Shown here piece by piece: positions 6,261 through 15,574 of a stretch of DNA of 29,946 nucleotides (positions are counted from its first letter, which is position 1; each line of letters begins with the position of its first letter). The DNA lies in the IMG/VR virus record IMGVR_UViG_3300010885_029103, positions 1 through 29,946 of that record; one strand, given 5' to 3'. The notes below the pieces were generated by a model. It saw nothing but the letters and a program-made list of their open reading frames with translations. It was not told the origin of the DNA and searched no databases. The translations under genes and the position numbers were made by a program. The DNA comes from a virus.

Positions 6261-7138
6261 TGTCACAAGACAAATATTTCGATAAATTTCCTATTATTCA
6301 ATATAGCAATACAACAGCTGTTGATATAACAGCCCGTGTTGTTATGAAAGATATTGTGTATAATGACCCTTATGTTTTTTATCCATACGATATCGGTGAC
6401 TCTGAAAGACCTGATCAGATAAGCTCGCATTATTATGATGATTCTTACAAAAGTTGGATGGTGTATCTATCTAATAAAATTATAGATCCATACTATGAAT
6501 GGTACCTTCAGCAAGATGAATTTGATAGTTTTATTGCCAGTAAATATTCTTCCGTCGAAGCTGCATCAACTAAAATTTCAAATTACATGAATAATTGGGC
6601 TGGTCAAGAAAACATAAGCGTTTCAAGATACAATTCTTTGACTATTAAACAAAAAGGTTATTACGAGCCGGTATACGGTTTTAATAATGCAGTTTCTGCG
6701 TATTCAAGAAAAAGAAAAGATTGGACGATTAATACCAATAGAATTATTTCTTATGGTGTTTCTAATACGAATTTTATTTTCGATGAAATTGTAAATATTG
6801 TGTTTAATGTTAATTATACTGGAACTGGGCAAGTATTGTCTAATAATGGTGTGCTCTATATTAAAAATGTATCAGGTTATGTATTGGCTAATACTGCAAA
6901 TCCTATAACCGGTTCTAGCTATATCTATGGCACCGAGAGCAATGTAAATACTGCTTTCGCAAATTCTACTCTTATATCAAATCCAATTGAACAGGAAGAG
7001 GAAGAATTTTACGAACCGATTACATATTATGAATTTGAAAGACAAAAAAACGAATACAATAAAACGGTTCGTCTATTAGATAATAGATATTCACCTTTAG
7101 TCGTTAGCAACTTAACAGATTTATTGAGAACAACATAA
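6260..7138 (+). CDS. gp53: gp53 baseplate wedge subunit
   Basis: 292 aa. The N-terminal 100 residues carry the gp53 hallmarks: YFDKFPIIQY (6-15), YPYDIGDSERPDQISSHYYD (41-60), then SWMVYLSNKIIDPYYEWYL (65-83). In T4, gp53 locks neighbouring wedges together when they join the hub. The rest (about 150-292) is Asn/Tyr-rich and makes the protein longer than T4 gp53 (about 196), probably an added beta domain of unknown role. An acidic run EQEEEEFYEP precedes a conserved-looking C-terminal helix (YYEFERQKNEYNKTVRLLDN). Start and stop overlap both neighbours by one base (TAATG), implying coupled translation with gp48 and the hub gene. Confidence 0.92.
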   Translation: MSQDKYFDKFPIIQYSNTTAVDITARVVMKDIVYNDPYVFYPYDIGDSERPDQISSHYYDDSYKSWMVYLSNKIIDPYYEWYLQQDEFDSFIASKYSSVEAASTKISNYMNNWAGQENISVSRYNSLTIKQKGYYEPVYGFNNAVSAYSRKRKDWTINTNRIISYGVSNTNFIFDEIVNIVFNVNYTGTGQVLSNNGVLYIKNVSGYVLANTANPITGSSYIYGTESNVNTAFANSTLISNPIEQEEEEFYEPITYYEFERQKNEYNKTVRLLDNRYSPLVVSNLTDLLRTT

Positions 7139-8367
7139 TGGCAGCTGGTGAAGTTAATATAAGCACATTTACTGTTGGTGGTATGGATATTAACGATCCT
7201 GGTGTAGTAAGCTTGGTCGGATTTAATATTTACGAAGATATTTTAAATCCTCTCGGTCCAGTAGGCGAAGCACGTGTTAACGATTTTAATGACGCTATTG
7301 GTGTGAATAAAATAAGTGGTAAAGAAGATGTTGTTCTAACATTCGGTCCTATTGATGGCGAACGAATTACTTTTAAATTTAAACTACATAATAATGTCAA
7401 TGGCCAAGATGGTTCTGTACAGGCCACAGGATCTATGCATAGCAAAATGTATGATTTACAATTCATATCACCAGAACTATTAAATGCACAGGGCAATTTT
7501 ATCGAAAAAGATTATAATACCCAAACCAGTGAAATGGTTAAACAGATGCTTAAAGATTTTATAAAAACTGAAAAATCTATTGACATTCAAGAACAAACTA
7601 AAGGCAAAAGACGATTAGTGTTTCATAATCAACATTTTACAAAAGCTTATGAAATATTAAACCATGAACATGTATCTTCTTCTAGTAAATCTTCATGTTA
7701 TGTAACTTATGTAGAAAGTGGGGCATCTCAAAAATACATATTTACTACATTTGAAAAATTGTTTAAAAAAGGTACAGTTGTAAAATTAAAACAGACAACA
7801 ACTTTATCGGTCGGTGGTGCATCTGACAGTGATCGTTTAAATTCTATTATGTGGTTTAAGCCATCGTCTACATTTTTTACACCCATTAGATCTTTGGTAA
7901 AATCAAACGAAACAACATATAATTTGGTTACCGGTAAAGCACATAGTGTTCCGCCAAAAGAACCAGTAAAATATGATGTGGCAGATTCAAAACCTCAATT
8001 TTCGGCAGCACCAGAAAAAACCAAATCTGTACCTTCTTATACAGTTAATGACCCATCTAATAATAAAGAAGCTACTAAAGTTGCCGATGCTAAAAAAAAT
8101 CGTGCAGCTTTCCTTGCATATTTATCACAAAATTCAGCAGAGTTAGAAGTTCCTGGTAATACGAAAATTAAACTCGGTAGTATGATTGAATTAAATATTC
8201 CTAAAAAAGCTAATACTGATAATGAAAAAGGCGAGCCACAAATTAATGGTAAAGCTCTAGTTGTTGCTATTAGACATAAAATTAAACCTTTTGGTCAACA
8301 ACCAAGGTACACAATGGTATTAAGAGTCGTTAAAGGCTCATATAAAGAAGGTGGTGAAAATGGCTGA
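7138..8367 (+). CDS. gp27: gp27-like baseplate hub protein
   Basis: 409 aa, near T4 gp27 (about 391). The N-terminus has the hub pattern of alternating strands (LVGFNIYEDILNPLGPVGEA about 26-45, then DVVLTFGPIDGERITFKFKL about 64-83) and a later QTSEMVKQMLKDFIKTEKSI helix, as in gp27 and related gpD/VgrG hubs. The C-terminal part after about residue 280 is a Lys/Pro/Ser linker followed by a strand region with TMVLRVVKGSYKEGGENG. Assignment rests on this fold pattern, length and position directly before the OB-fold gene, since gp27 and gp5 form the hub complex in T4. Its 3' end overlaps the OB gene by 8 bases. Confidence 0.72.
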   Translation: MAAGEVNISTFTVGGMDINDPGVVSLVGFNIYEDILNPLGPVGEARVNDFNDAIGVNKISGKEDVVLTFGPIDGERITFKFKLHNNVNGQDGSVQATGSMHSKMYDLQFISPELLNAQGNFIEKDYNTQTSEMVKQMLKDFIKTEKSIDIQEQTKGKRRLVFHNQHFTKAYEILNHEHVSSSSKSSCYVTYVESGASQKYIFTTFEKLFKKGTVVKLKQTTTLSVGGASDSDRLNSIMWFKPSSTFFTPIRSLVKSNETTYNLVTGKAHSVPPKEPVKYDVADSKPQFSAAPEKTKSVPSYTVNDPSNNKEATKVADAKKNRAAFLAYLSQNSAELEVPGNTKIKLGSMIELNIPKKANTDNEKGEPQINGKALVVAIRHKIKPFGQQPRYTMVLRVVKGSYKEGGENG

Positions 8368-8668
8368 GTTTCATGCAGCAGAAGTACGTAACGTTATGGA
8401 TCCTTTGGAATCTGGACGAGTGCAAATTAGAATATATGGTCTTCATGATGATGAGAAAGCTATCAAAGATGAAAATCTTCCATGGGCAATGCCTCTCATG
8501 CCATCAACATCAGCATCAACAGCTAAAGTTGGTGTTATACCCACAGGCCTTATTGTAGGATCAAGAGTTATTATTTCATTTTTAAAAAATGACACGGCGC
8601 AACAGTATCCAATTATATTTGGATCCTTTCATCGTGGCGGTGTACCAAAAGATGGAGTTGGTGTATAA
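8360..8668 (+). CDS. gp5-type OB-fold protein (stand-alone hub OB domain)
   Basis: 102 aa from ATG 8360. This start is preferred over in-frame GTG 8351 because GAAGG lies 9 bases before it and the product then begins MAEFHAAEVRNV. The sequence fits the N-terminal OB domain of T4 gp5: VRNVMDPLESGRVQIRIYGL (about 9-28), LPWAMPLMP (about 40-48), GVIPTGLIVGSRVIISFLKN (about 58-77) and a final PIIFGSFH. In gp5 this domain sits in the centre of the hub between gp27 and the needle. Here it ends after GGVPKDGVGV without lysozyme or needle, so it is a fragment of the T4 architecture encoded as its own gene. It overlaps the hub gene by 8 bases and the next gene by 1. Confidence 0.82.
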   Translation: MAEFHAAEVRNVMDPLESGRVQIRIYGLHDDEKAIKDENLPWAMPLMPSTSASTAKVGVIPTGLIVGSRVIISFLKNDTAQQYPIIFGSFHRGGVPKDGVGV

Positions 8669-10113
8669 TGGCTGTTTCTAAAACATCAGATTCGGAAATA
8701 ATTGATCCAAATAAAAAAGGAATAGATCATAATGGTAAAGCAAAAGACAATAGTTTAATTCCACATAATATTACTCTGGGCGGGGTTGGTGTAGATCCTA
8801 CACCAAAATATAATGAAGCTCCGGTTGTTGATAATGGTAAATCAGCGATACCAACATCACGTTCTAAATTTGCACCAAAGGCTGATAATCCAACACCTGC
8901 ATCGGCAGATCCTGGTATGAAACTTCCAGCTGCTATTGCCAAAGTAGATCCTATGGGAGTTGCTCTGTCATTAAAAAATGTGTATAAGCTTTTGTCGTTA
9001 GTTGGGAGTGTGATGAACAGTGCAAGTTCAGCGTCTCAAACAAAAACAGTTACCAAAGGATTTGCTGGCGCTCTTAAAATACTAGCACATGAATATGGGT
9101 ATTCGAAAGTAATAACGGTATTTAATTCAGCATTAGATAATTTCGGCATTCAGCAAATTGATCCATTATATCAACAAACTGTTAAAGAGGGTTTGGCCGA
9201 TCTTATTAAAGATGCTATCCTATATGGTGAAAATGCTATTCCAAAATCTGTTATTCCTCCAATCGTATATGGGTCAACATTACCACCAGCATCATTACTT
9301 TTAAATTTATCGGCAATACCAGATCTTTACATACAACAATATTATGCTGTTGATGAAGATCCATATCCAGGGTACATCCAATGGTTGGGACCAGATGGTG
9401 ATTCGTATTATTCGCAAAGAATACCAACTCAATATCCATATGAATCAGCTGATGAAGATATCCAAAAAACAGCTGAGATTGAAATTGCAGCCGACTTTGA
9501 ACCTTATATTGCTAATAAAGTTATGATTCTTACACCTTCAGTTATAAATAACATATTAGCAGCAGCAAGTACAAGTGTACAAGATAATGGTATGGAAAAG
9601 AATTTAGGTAAAAATTCAGCCGCTAATCTGATGAGTCTATTACCACAGTTAATGGGATTGGCAGGTACAGCATTGAATCTTTCACAACAATTGCATCTAC
9701 CAAATTCTGTTTTAGATGTTGGTGTAGTTAAAGAAGCGCAGAAAAAATTTGCAAAAAACATTGCCATGGCTAAATTGATGGAAGCTAAATCCGCCGGTGC
9801 ATTTGATATTCCATCAAGTTTATCAAGTCTTGGTAATATTGCTTCTATGGCAGGTGCATTAGGTGCACTTGGTATTTCTATTCCCAATATCAGTTTACCA
9901 AATATTGAATCATTGGGTTCAATTGGTTCTATTACTAGTGCTTTATCTTCTTCGGGCGCTCTTGAAAGTTTAGGTGTATCGCCATCTGAATTAGCAGTTA
10001 CTGCACTTAATGCAACATCATCAGCCGCCGGAATTGCATCTGTATTGACAAATTCTGGTTCTTCAGTTGTAGCTGCTGCTGCCACATTAAACATTTTAAA
10101 TAAGGTGTTATGA
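8668..10113 (+). CDS. Baseplate/virion structural protein of unknown fold (481 aa)
   Basis: Not assigned to a named T4 protein. Residues 1-90 are polar, Pro/Asp/Lys-rich and probably disordered. About 90-215 is helical with KALL/ALKIL patches. A distinctive aromatic acidic segment follows, AVDEDPYPGYIQWLGPDGDS (227-246), with a strand/helix EIEIAADFEPYIANKVMILT (270-289). The last 190 residues are Ala/Ser/Leu-rich low complexity (SSLSSLGNIASMAGALGALG) with no charged clusters. Its place between the OB gene and the beta-helix gene, where a single gp5 gene would run in T4, suggests a hub or central spike component. ATG overlaps the previous stop by one base. The long antisense reading frame opposite the C-terminus is a by-product of the Ala/Ser codons. 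Confidence 0.8.
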   Translation: MAVSKTSDSEIIDPNKKGIDHNGKAKDNSLIPHNITLGGVGVDPTPKYNEAPVVDNGKSAIPTSRSKFAPKADNPTPASADPGMKLPAAIAKVDPMGVALSLKNVYKLLSLVGSVMNSASSASQTKTVTKGFAGALKILAHEYGYSKVITVFNSALDNFGIQQIDPLYQQTVKEGLADLIKDAILYGENAIPKSVIPPIVYGSTLPPASLLLNLSAIPDLYIQQYYAVDEDPYPGYIQWLGPDGDSYYSQRIPTQYPYESADEDIQKTAEIEIAADFEPYIANKVMILTPSVINNILAAASTSVQDNGMEKNLGKNSAANLMSLLPQLMGLAGTALNLSQQLHLPNSVLDVGVVKEAQKKFAKNIAMAKLMEAKSAGAFDIPSSLSSLGNIASMAGALGALGISIPNISLPNIESLGSIGSITSALSSSGALESLGVSPSELAVTALNATSSAAGIASVLTNSGSSVVAAAATLNILNKVL

Positions 10114-10114
10114 T

Positions 10115-11020
10115 ATGAGTATTGGAGATAAGTTTAATAAAGTTTTGGAAACAGATCCACGTGATCGTTCTGAACCAAAGTATCCGGACATTTACGGAGA
10201 AAGTAGCCTCGCTGGCCGAAAGCTTATACGTTATGAACCTCGTGAAGCAAAAGATCAGGCTAAAGCTTTTGTAGAAGAAGTTCATCATGACGGTACTTTT
10301 ACAAATAAAGAAGCAAATGGTCTTCTTAATAGTCTTATAAAACAATGCAGAGAATATGTTTGCGGTGGTAAAAGTGTACACAGCGATGGCAATAATTCGG
10401 TAAAATCAGGATCTAATGTAGTTGTAGATGCAGATTTAGATACGGGCCAATCAACTGGTGGTAATCTTTATAAAGGTCAGGGTGGTAAAGAAATCGGCGG
10501 CGCCAAAGAAGGCAGTTATAGTGGCACAGATGGCGATGTTTTTAAAACTACAAAGGGCAATGAAGTTAAAACTCACAAAGGAAACAAACACAGCAGTACC
10601 GATGGAGATAGTTTAGCCACAGTAATTGGCACATATTATCAAACAGTCGTTGGTGAATGTGGCACTAATGTACAAAAGGGTAATTTTGATACAAAAATAA
10701 ATGATGGTAAACTTAGATTTGATGTGGCTGAAAACATATCAATACTAAGTCACGATCAAATTAATTTAAACGCTGATGCTGGTGTAGGCATTATCAATTT
10801 ACAAAGCTTAAATAAAATAATTTTGCAATTAGCAGGAGATTCTGGACCACAAATTATTATGGATGCTACCAGTATAATTTTAAAAGTCGGCACCGGTGAC
10901 GCCGCCAAAGGAATTAAAATAACATCTGATGGTGTTTCTATAACTAAAACAACATGGGTTGGTCAAGACAAAATTGGTGAACAAACAGGAACAGCGTCTC
11001 CAAAAGCTCATTTCCCATAA
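10115..11020 (+). CDS. gp5 C-terminal-like beta-helix spike protein
   Basis: 301 aa. After a charged helical N-terminus (about 1-90) the sequence becomes a run of short Gly-turn strands: VHSDGNNSVKSGSNVVVDAD (about 88-107), GSYSGTDGDVFKTTKGNEVK (about 132-151), THKGNKHSSTDGDSL. It ends in longer alternating strands (KLRFDVAENISILSHDQINL, GPQIIMDATSIILKVG). This resembles the triple-stranded beta-helix needle of T4 gp5 and VgrG/gpV spikes, which carries the membrane-piercing tip. No PAAR domain is visible, although a C-terminal HFP ending could cap the tip. Assignment is by sequence style and position, not by a unique motif. ATG follows the previous stop by one base; GGTGTTATGAT lies upstream. 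Confidence 0.6.
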   Translation: MSIGDKFNKVLETDPRDRSEPKYPDIYGESSLAGRKLIRYEPREAKDQAKAFVEEVHHDGTFTNKEANGLLNSLIKQCREYVCGGKSVHSDGNNSVKSGSNVVVDADLDTGQSTGGNLYKGQGGKEIGGAKEGSYSGTDGDVFKTTKGNEVKTHKGNKHSSTDGDSLATVIGTYYQTVVGECGTNVQKGNFDTKINDGKLRFDVAENISILSHDQINLNADAGVGIINLQSLNKIILQLAGDSGPQIIMDATSIILKVGTGDAAKGIKITSDGVSITKTTWVGQDKIGEQTGTASPKAHFP

Positions 11021-11035
11021 TAAGAAAGAAATAAA

Positions 11036-11461
11036 ATGGCGGTTACAAGGGCAGATGTTATAATCAATGCCAGAGGTAAAAGAGAAGATTTCTCTGATTT
11101 CCTGGATAGCTTTGCCATGACTCCATTCGGCAATCAACTTGGAAAAGTTACTGACGTTCAAGCGGTTAACCAATCTCTTAAAAATTTAATTTTTACTAAT
11201 TTGGGAGAAAGACTATTCCAACCTTATGTTGGGTGTAGTATAACAAATAGCCTTTTTGAAATGAATGATCAGATATTAGCCGGTAATATAGATTTTCTAA
11301 TTAGAAACACTATTAACAATAATGAACCAAGAGTTTCTATTAGAGACATATATATTAGACCAAATTCCGATGATCACACATTTTTAATAACTATTATTTA
11401 TAATCTAATAAATAACAGCGATCCTATAACGCTCAATTTTACACTAAAAAGAGTCCGATAA
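11036..11461 (+). CDS. gp25: gp25 baseplate wedge subunit
   Basis: 141 aa, close to T4 gp25 (about 132). The GPW/gp25 family pattern is complete: an N-terminal strand, then VTDVQAVNQSLKNLIFTNLG (39-58) with ERLFQPYVGCSITNSLFEM following, then an amphipathic helix and the RVSIRDIYIR strand with a terminal ITLNFTLKRV. gp25 nucleates the inner baseplate wedge and starts sheath polymerisation; it is the most conserved wedge protein of contractile systems. Its stop is followed directly by the ATG of gp6, the order also found in related phages. The upstream spacer (AATAAGAAAGAAATAAAATG) offers an AAGAAAG ribosome site. Confidence 0.94.
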   Translation: MAVTRADVIINARGKREDFSDFLDSFAMTPFGNQLGKVTDVQAVNQSLKNLIFTNLGERLFQPYVGCSITNSLFEMNDQILAGNIDFLIRNTINNNEPRVSIRDIYIRPNSDDHTFLITIIYNLINNSDPITLNFTLKRVR

Positions 11462-13285
11462 ATGGCCAATAGCTCTATACAGCTTTCTTCATTAGATTTC
11501 GACACACTTAAAAATAATCTTAAATCGTATTTGTCGAATCAGACTATTTTTAAAGATTATAATTTTAGTGGTTCAAATATCAATGTTCTCCTTGATGTTT
11601 TATCTTATAACTCATATTTGAATTCATTTTACTTGAATATGATTTCATCTGAAATGTTTATGGATTCGGCGCAGAAACTTGATTCTGTCGTTTCACATGC
11701 AAAAGAGTTAAATTATGTTCCAAGATCATCAAAATCATCAGAGGCTAGTTTCGGATTTAATGTAACTGGATACGGAACAACTTCGCCTTTCATTATTAAA
11801 AAAGGTTCGATGTTTAGTGGCACAAACTCTAATGGTAATTTTACATTTATTACAGATAGAGACTATGCATATACATCATCAAATAACGTATACGTTATTC
11901 CAGAATTAACTGTATATGAAGGCAAATACACAACTGATAGTTTTATCTATGATATTAACAATGAGGCTCAAAGATTTATTCTTTCGAACCCAAATGTTGA
12001 TACTGATAGCATCGAAGTGATTGTTACTGAAAGTTCAGTAAACACTACTTTTACAAAAGCAGAAACACTTTATAATTTAATAAACACCTCTTCGGTATAT
12101 TTTCTTCAAGCCGCTCAAAATTCAAAATATGAAATTGTTTTTGGCGATGGCAATTTTGGACGTATACCAAATAATTTATCAACAGTTACTATCAATTATA
12201 GAATAACAAACGGTACTGACGCCGATGGCATTATTTCTTTTATCTGTGATGAAGATCTGGGTGTAATGAATAATGGCGAAGCCACTATCGATACGATTAA
12301 TGTTACTTCAAATTCTTCCGGTGGATCAAACGCCGAATCTATAGATTCCATCAAATTTGCAGCCCCAAGATATTTTGCAACTCAGCAAAGAGCTGTTGCA
12401 TCAGATGATTATTCGTCGCTTGTTCTTTCAAACTTTGGTGGTATTATTTCAGACGTTAATGTTTATGGTGGTGAATTACTCGAGCCGAAACAATATGGTA
12501 GAGTTGTACTTGCACTTAAACCATCTGGCGCTACGATTGCTTCTGATTTTGTTAAAAATGAAATCTCTAGTTTCCTGAAACCTTATATTGCTCTTCCCAA
12601 TAGACTCATAATTACTGACCCAGATTATCTATACGTTAAACTTAATACCACAGTTCAATATAATAAAAACATCACAACAAGCTCTCCTGTGCAATTGCAA
12701 ACTTTTATTTTATCGGCGATTACACAATTTAGTACAGACCATATTGAAACATTTGGTTCAGATCTTCGATATTCTAAAATTGTTGCTCATATCGATAACA
12801 GCGATGTTAGTATCACAAGTAATGATACTGGTATTAAAATTATTAAAAGATTATCACCTAAAATAAATTATGCAACTTCTTTCAGTTTTAGTTTTAATAA
12901 TGCATCAGATCAAGAAGAAGAGTTTGCTGGATATAGTAAAAGAAATCCATTATCGGACGAACCAGCCATAACATCTTCACCATTTACTTACGTAACTTCT
13001 GATGGAACGAACTATCCATTGTCTTATATTCGAGATAATAATTTTGGATTGTTATTAGTATATACGGTTATTAATGGCGTATTTACTATTTTAAACGAAA
13101 ATATAGGTTCTATTAATTATACGACTGGTGATGTGAAAATCAATAATTTGTTAACATCTTCTTATGGAAATTATATTTCTTTATATATGCTTCCGATGAA
13201 TAAAGATATTGTAATCAATAATAATAAAATATTGATAATTGATCCTAACGATGTTACAATCACTATGATCGAAACTCTTGCGTAA
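11462..13285 (+). CDS. gp6: gp6 baseplate wedge subunit
   Basis: 607 aa, near T4 gp6 (about 660). N-terminal residues 32-70 (YNFSGSNINVLLDVLSYNSY, then LNSFYLNMISSEMFMDSA) are the strongly conserved gp6 helix pair that forms the wedge core ring, followed by the KLDSVVSHAKELNYVPRS motif. The middle contains the baseplate-J type region with EIVFGDGNFGRIPN and the DDYSSLVLSNFGGIISDVNV segment. In T4, gp6 dimers make the continuous ring that joins wedges and controls the hexagon-to-star change. It begins immediately after the gp25 stop, and the small overlapping +1 frame inside it is not a gene. I see no truncation or frame break. Confidence 0.94.
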   Translation: MANSSIQLSSLDFDTLKNNLKSYLSNQTIFKDYNFSGSNINVLLDVLSYNSYLNSFYLNMISSEMFMDSAQKLDSVVSHAKELNYVPRSSKSSEASFGFNVTGYGTTSPFIIKKGSMFSGTNSNGNFTFITDRDYAYTSSNNVYVIPELTVYEGKYTTDSFIYDINNEAQRFILSNPNVDTDSIEVIVTESSVNTTFTKAETLYNLINTSSVYFLQAAQNSKYEIVFGDGNFGRIPNNLSTVTINYRITNGTDADGIISFICDEDLGVMNNGEATIDTINVTSNSSGGSNAESIDSIKFAAPRYFATQQRAVASDDYSSLVLSNFGGIISDVNVYGGELLEPKQYGRVVLALKPSGATIASDFVKNEISSFLKPYIALPNRLIITDPDYLYVKLNTTVQYNKNITTSSPVQLQTFILSAITQFSTDHIETFGSDLRYSKIVAHIDNSDVSITSNDTGIKIIKRLSPKINYATSFSFSFNNASDQEEEFAGYSKRNPLSDEPAITSSPFTYVTSDGTNYPLSYIRDNNFGLLLVYTVINGVFTILNENIGSINYTTGDVKINNLLTSSYGNYISLYMLPMNKDIVINNNKILIIDPNDVTITMIETLA

Positions 13286-13294
13286 AGTAATAAA

Positions 13295-15559
13295 ATGCAT
13301 TTTTCCATAGAAAAAAAGATTTCGAATTTTATTGCGAATCAGTTTCCTCAATTTTACCATGAGGAAGGTGAAAACTTTATTCTATTTGCCAAAGCATATT
13401 ATGAGTGGATGGAATCTTCAGGTGGTCCTGTTGGGGAAGCTCGTACATTATTAGATTATAGAGATATCGACTCTACTCTCGATGATTTTCTTGAGCATTT
13501 TCAAACCAAATATTTGTACGGTATACCATTCGATGTTATCGTTAACAAACGATTTCTATTAAAACATATACTTGACGTTTATCGATCAAAAGGTTCTATA
13601 CAGTGTTATAAACTATTATTCAAACTTATATATAATCAAGATGTTGAAGTATATCTTCCTGGCGAAGATATACTTAAAGCTTCTGATGGAACATGGGTGC
13701 AGCCAAAATATCTTGAAATTAACGATAATGGTAATCTCGAATCTTTTGTTGGTAATAAAATTTTCGGTGTCACATCGGGCACATCGGCTATTGTTGAAAA
13801 TTTCGTAAAAGAACCAATTAACCAAGGAATTGTTTCTACTTTTACGATTACTAATATCTCGCCATTTGGAGGTTTGTTTATCCAAGGCGAAAAAATTATC
13901 GTCGATGGAAAAAGATCAGCAAATGATATTTCTACAGCACCCGTTATTCTTGGATCATTAGATTATCTTAAAATTGAAAATGGTGGTCAAAATTTTCAAC
14001 AAGGTGATATTCTTAAAATTGCGCATTATAGCGTATCAAATGTTTCTCAAATAATTGCAACTGGTACAAATGGAAGATTAAGAGTTACACAAGTAGCACG
14101 TGGTCAAGGATCAATTAATTTTAACCTTGTCGAAGGTGGATTTGGATATTTAAGTAATACTAAAGTTTTTGTGTATAATGGTACTGGTGATACGACTGGT
14201 AATGGGGCTTTGTTTTCAGTAGGAAATAGATCTTACATCAGAAACATATCATATAATACTGATTTAATTTGCGATTATGCTAGTTTGCCAATTAACTCTT
14301 CCACTTATGGATTACCATCAAATACTTCTGCAAATTCAGCTTCTCGAATTGTTCCTTCTTTAGCATATACTAATGGTGCATTTGGTACTATCGCAACATT
14401 AACAGATATATTCACAGGTAATGGTTATTCACAAGCTCCGTACGTTTTTGTTCGTTCAACACAACTTTCAAAAACTTTGACGGGCACAGTTAATATGTCA
14501 ACAAGCTCTAATACTATTACAGGAACGGGAACTAATTTCAATTATTATTTTTCTGCAAACGATGTTATTGCTCTACAAGCAAATAGTATTACGACTGATT
14601 ATCAAGTTATAAAATCAGTTACCAATTCAACTAGTATTATTCTTTACGGACCACCAAAATATTCGAATACAGTAGCTGCTTTTAAAGCAGCCCCTGTAAT
14701 ATTACCTTCTAATTTTGCTCTTTACGATCCTGAAATGGTTCGTTCTGATGCTACTATTAATGGTAAAAATGAAATTATCACAGCTTTACCGTCTAGTGGT
14801 AATAATATTGTTGCAGCAGTAACTGCTATTGGTTCAGGTAAAGGGTATATCGACAATGAATTTGTTAATGCTTATCGTTATAATGTATTAACGACACCAG
14901 AAATATTATCTGGTGGTTTAGGGTATGCCAATAACGATAAATTAGTATTTACCGGTGGTGGTTATAATTCTATCGCCGTTGGGTATGTAACTACAAATAG
15001 TATAGGTGGTATTACAGCATCAGTGTTAACATACACTGGATCGGGGTATTTTAATATCCCAACAATAACTGTTAATACGACAAATGGTACTGGTGCATCA
15101 TTAACTTCAACTATTCAAGAATTTGATACAACCAATCTTATTCAAGGTAAAGTGGTAAAATCTGGTATTGGTAGAGACGTAGGTTACTGGTCAACAACCA
15201 GAGGGTTTATGAACTCGGATAAATATATACAGGATAGCTATTTTTACCAAGATTATTCGTATCAAATTCGTACTGCATCAACTCTTGATAAATATAAAAA
15301 CATTTTATATACTACTTTCCACACTGCCGGTTCTGAATTATTTGGCGAGTTCTTCAAAACAATTCGTGAATCATCTTTAGTTGGAATATTGAACGAGTCA
15401 TCTGCTGCAATATTCAATATCATGTCCGATAGTACATTATATACTTCGGATAACACATTAATTACTGTTGATGATCTCTATGACCCAATGATTACTTCTG
15501 ACAGCACATACCTAACCGCAGATAGTACTCTTTACAGATCAGATTTAACAACATACTAA
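13295..15559 (+). CDS. gp7-like large baseplate wedge protein
   Basis: 754 aa. The first 110 residues define a family common in aquatic T4-like phages: NFIANQFPQFYHEEGENFIL (11-30), FAKAYYEWMESSGG, then RSKGSIQCYKLLFKLIYNQD. The remainder is beta-rich with GxGY turns (GLGYANNDKLVFTGGGYNS, TGSGYFNIPTITV) and one copy of a TGTGTNF module (about nt 14478-14652) also present in two later proteins. The C-terminus has SDSTL/TSDNTL repeats. Its place right after gp6 and before gp8 argues for the gp7 role, the wedge backbone, but sequence similarity to T4 gp7 (about 1032 aa) is not obvious to me. It starts 9 bases after the gp6 stop; the ribosome site is poor (TAAAGTAATAAAATG). Confidence 0.7.
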   Translation: MHFSIEKKISNFIANQFPQFYHEEGENFILFAKAYYEWMESSGGPVGEARTLLDYRDIDSTLDDFLEHFQTKYLYGIPFDVIVNKRFLLKHILDVYRSKGSIQCYKLLFKLIYNQDVEVYLPGEDILKASDGTWVQPKYLEINDNGNLESFVGNKIFGVTSGTSAIVENFVKEPINQGIVSTFTITNISPFGGLFIQGEKIIVDGKRSANDISTAPVILGSLDYLKIENGGQNFQQGDILKIAHYSVSNVSQIIATGTNGRLRVTQVARGQGSINFNLVEGGFGYLSNTKVFVYNGTGDTTGNGALFSVGNRSYIRNISYNTDLICDYASLPINSSTYGLPSNTSANSASRIVPSLAYTNGAFGTIATLTDIFTGNGYSQAPYVFVRSTQLSKTLTGTVNMSTSSNTITGTGTNFNYYFSANDVIALQANSITTDYQVIKSVTNSTSIILYGPPKYSNTVAAFKAAPVILPSNFALYDPEMVRSDATINGKNEIITALPSSGNNIVAAVTAIGSGKGYIDNEFVNAYRYNVLTTPEILSGGLGYANNDKLVFTGGGYNSIAVGYVTTNSIGGITASVLTYTGSGYFNIPTITVNTTNGTGASLTSTIQEFDTTNLIQGKVVKSGIGRDVGYWSTTRGFMNSDKYIQDSYFYQDYSYQIRTASTLDKYKNILYTTFHTAGSELFGEFFKTIRESSLVGILNESSAAIFNIMSDSTLYTSDNTLITVDDLYDPMITSDSTYLTADSTLYRSDLTTY

Positions 15560-15574
15560 AGGATTTAACTTACT

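Noticed and set aside
8080-8105. A8 run (GCT AAA AAA AAT) in the gp27-like gene as a second frameshift site
   Set aside because: It matches A AAA AAT in phase, but it lies mid-gene about 270 bases before the stop, no downstream gene sits in the -1 frame there, and the hub protein needs the zero frame to the end.
8351-8359. GTG 8351 as start of the OB protein
   Set aside because: ATG 8360 has GAAGG at suitable spacing and gives the usual short N-terminus; the GTG would place the ribosome site inside its own start region.
9504-10094. 196-aa antisense open frame
   Set aside because: It lies wholly opposite the Ala/Ser/Leu-rich end of the 481-aa structural gene, has no ribosome site, and its composition mirrors the codons of the real gene.
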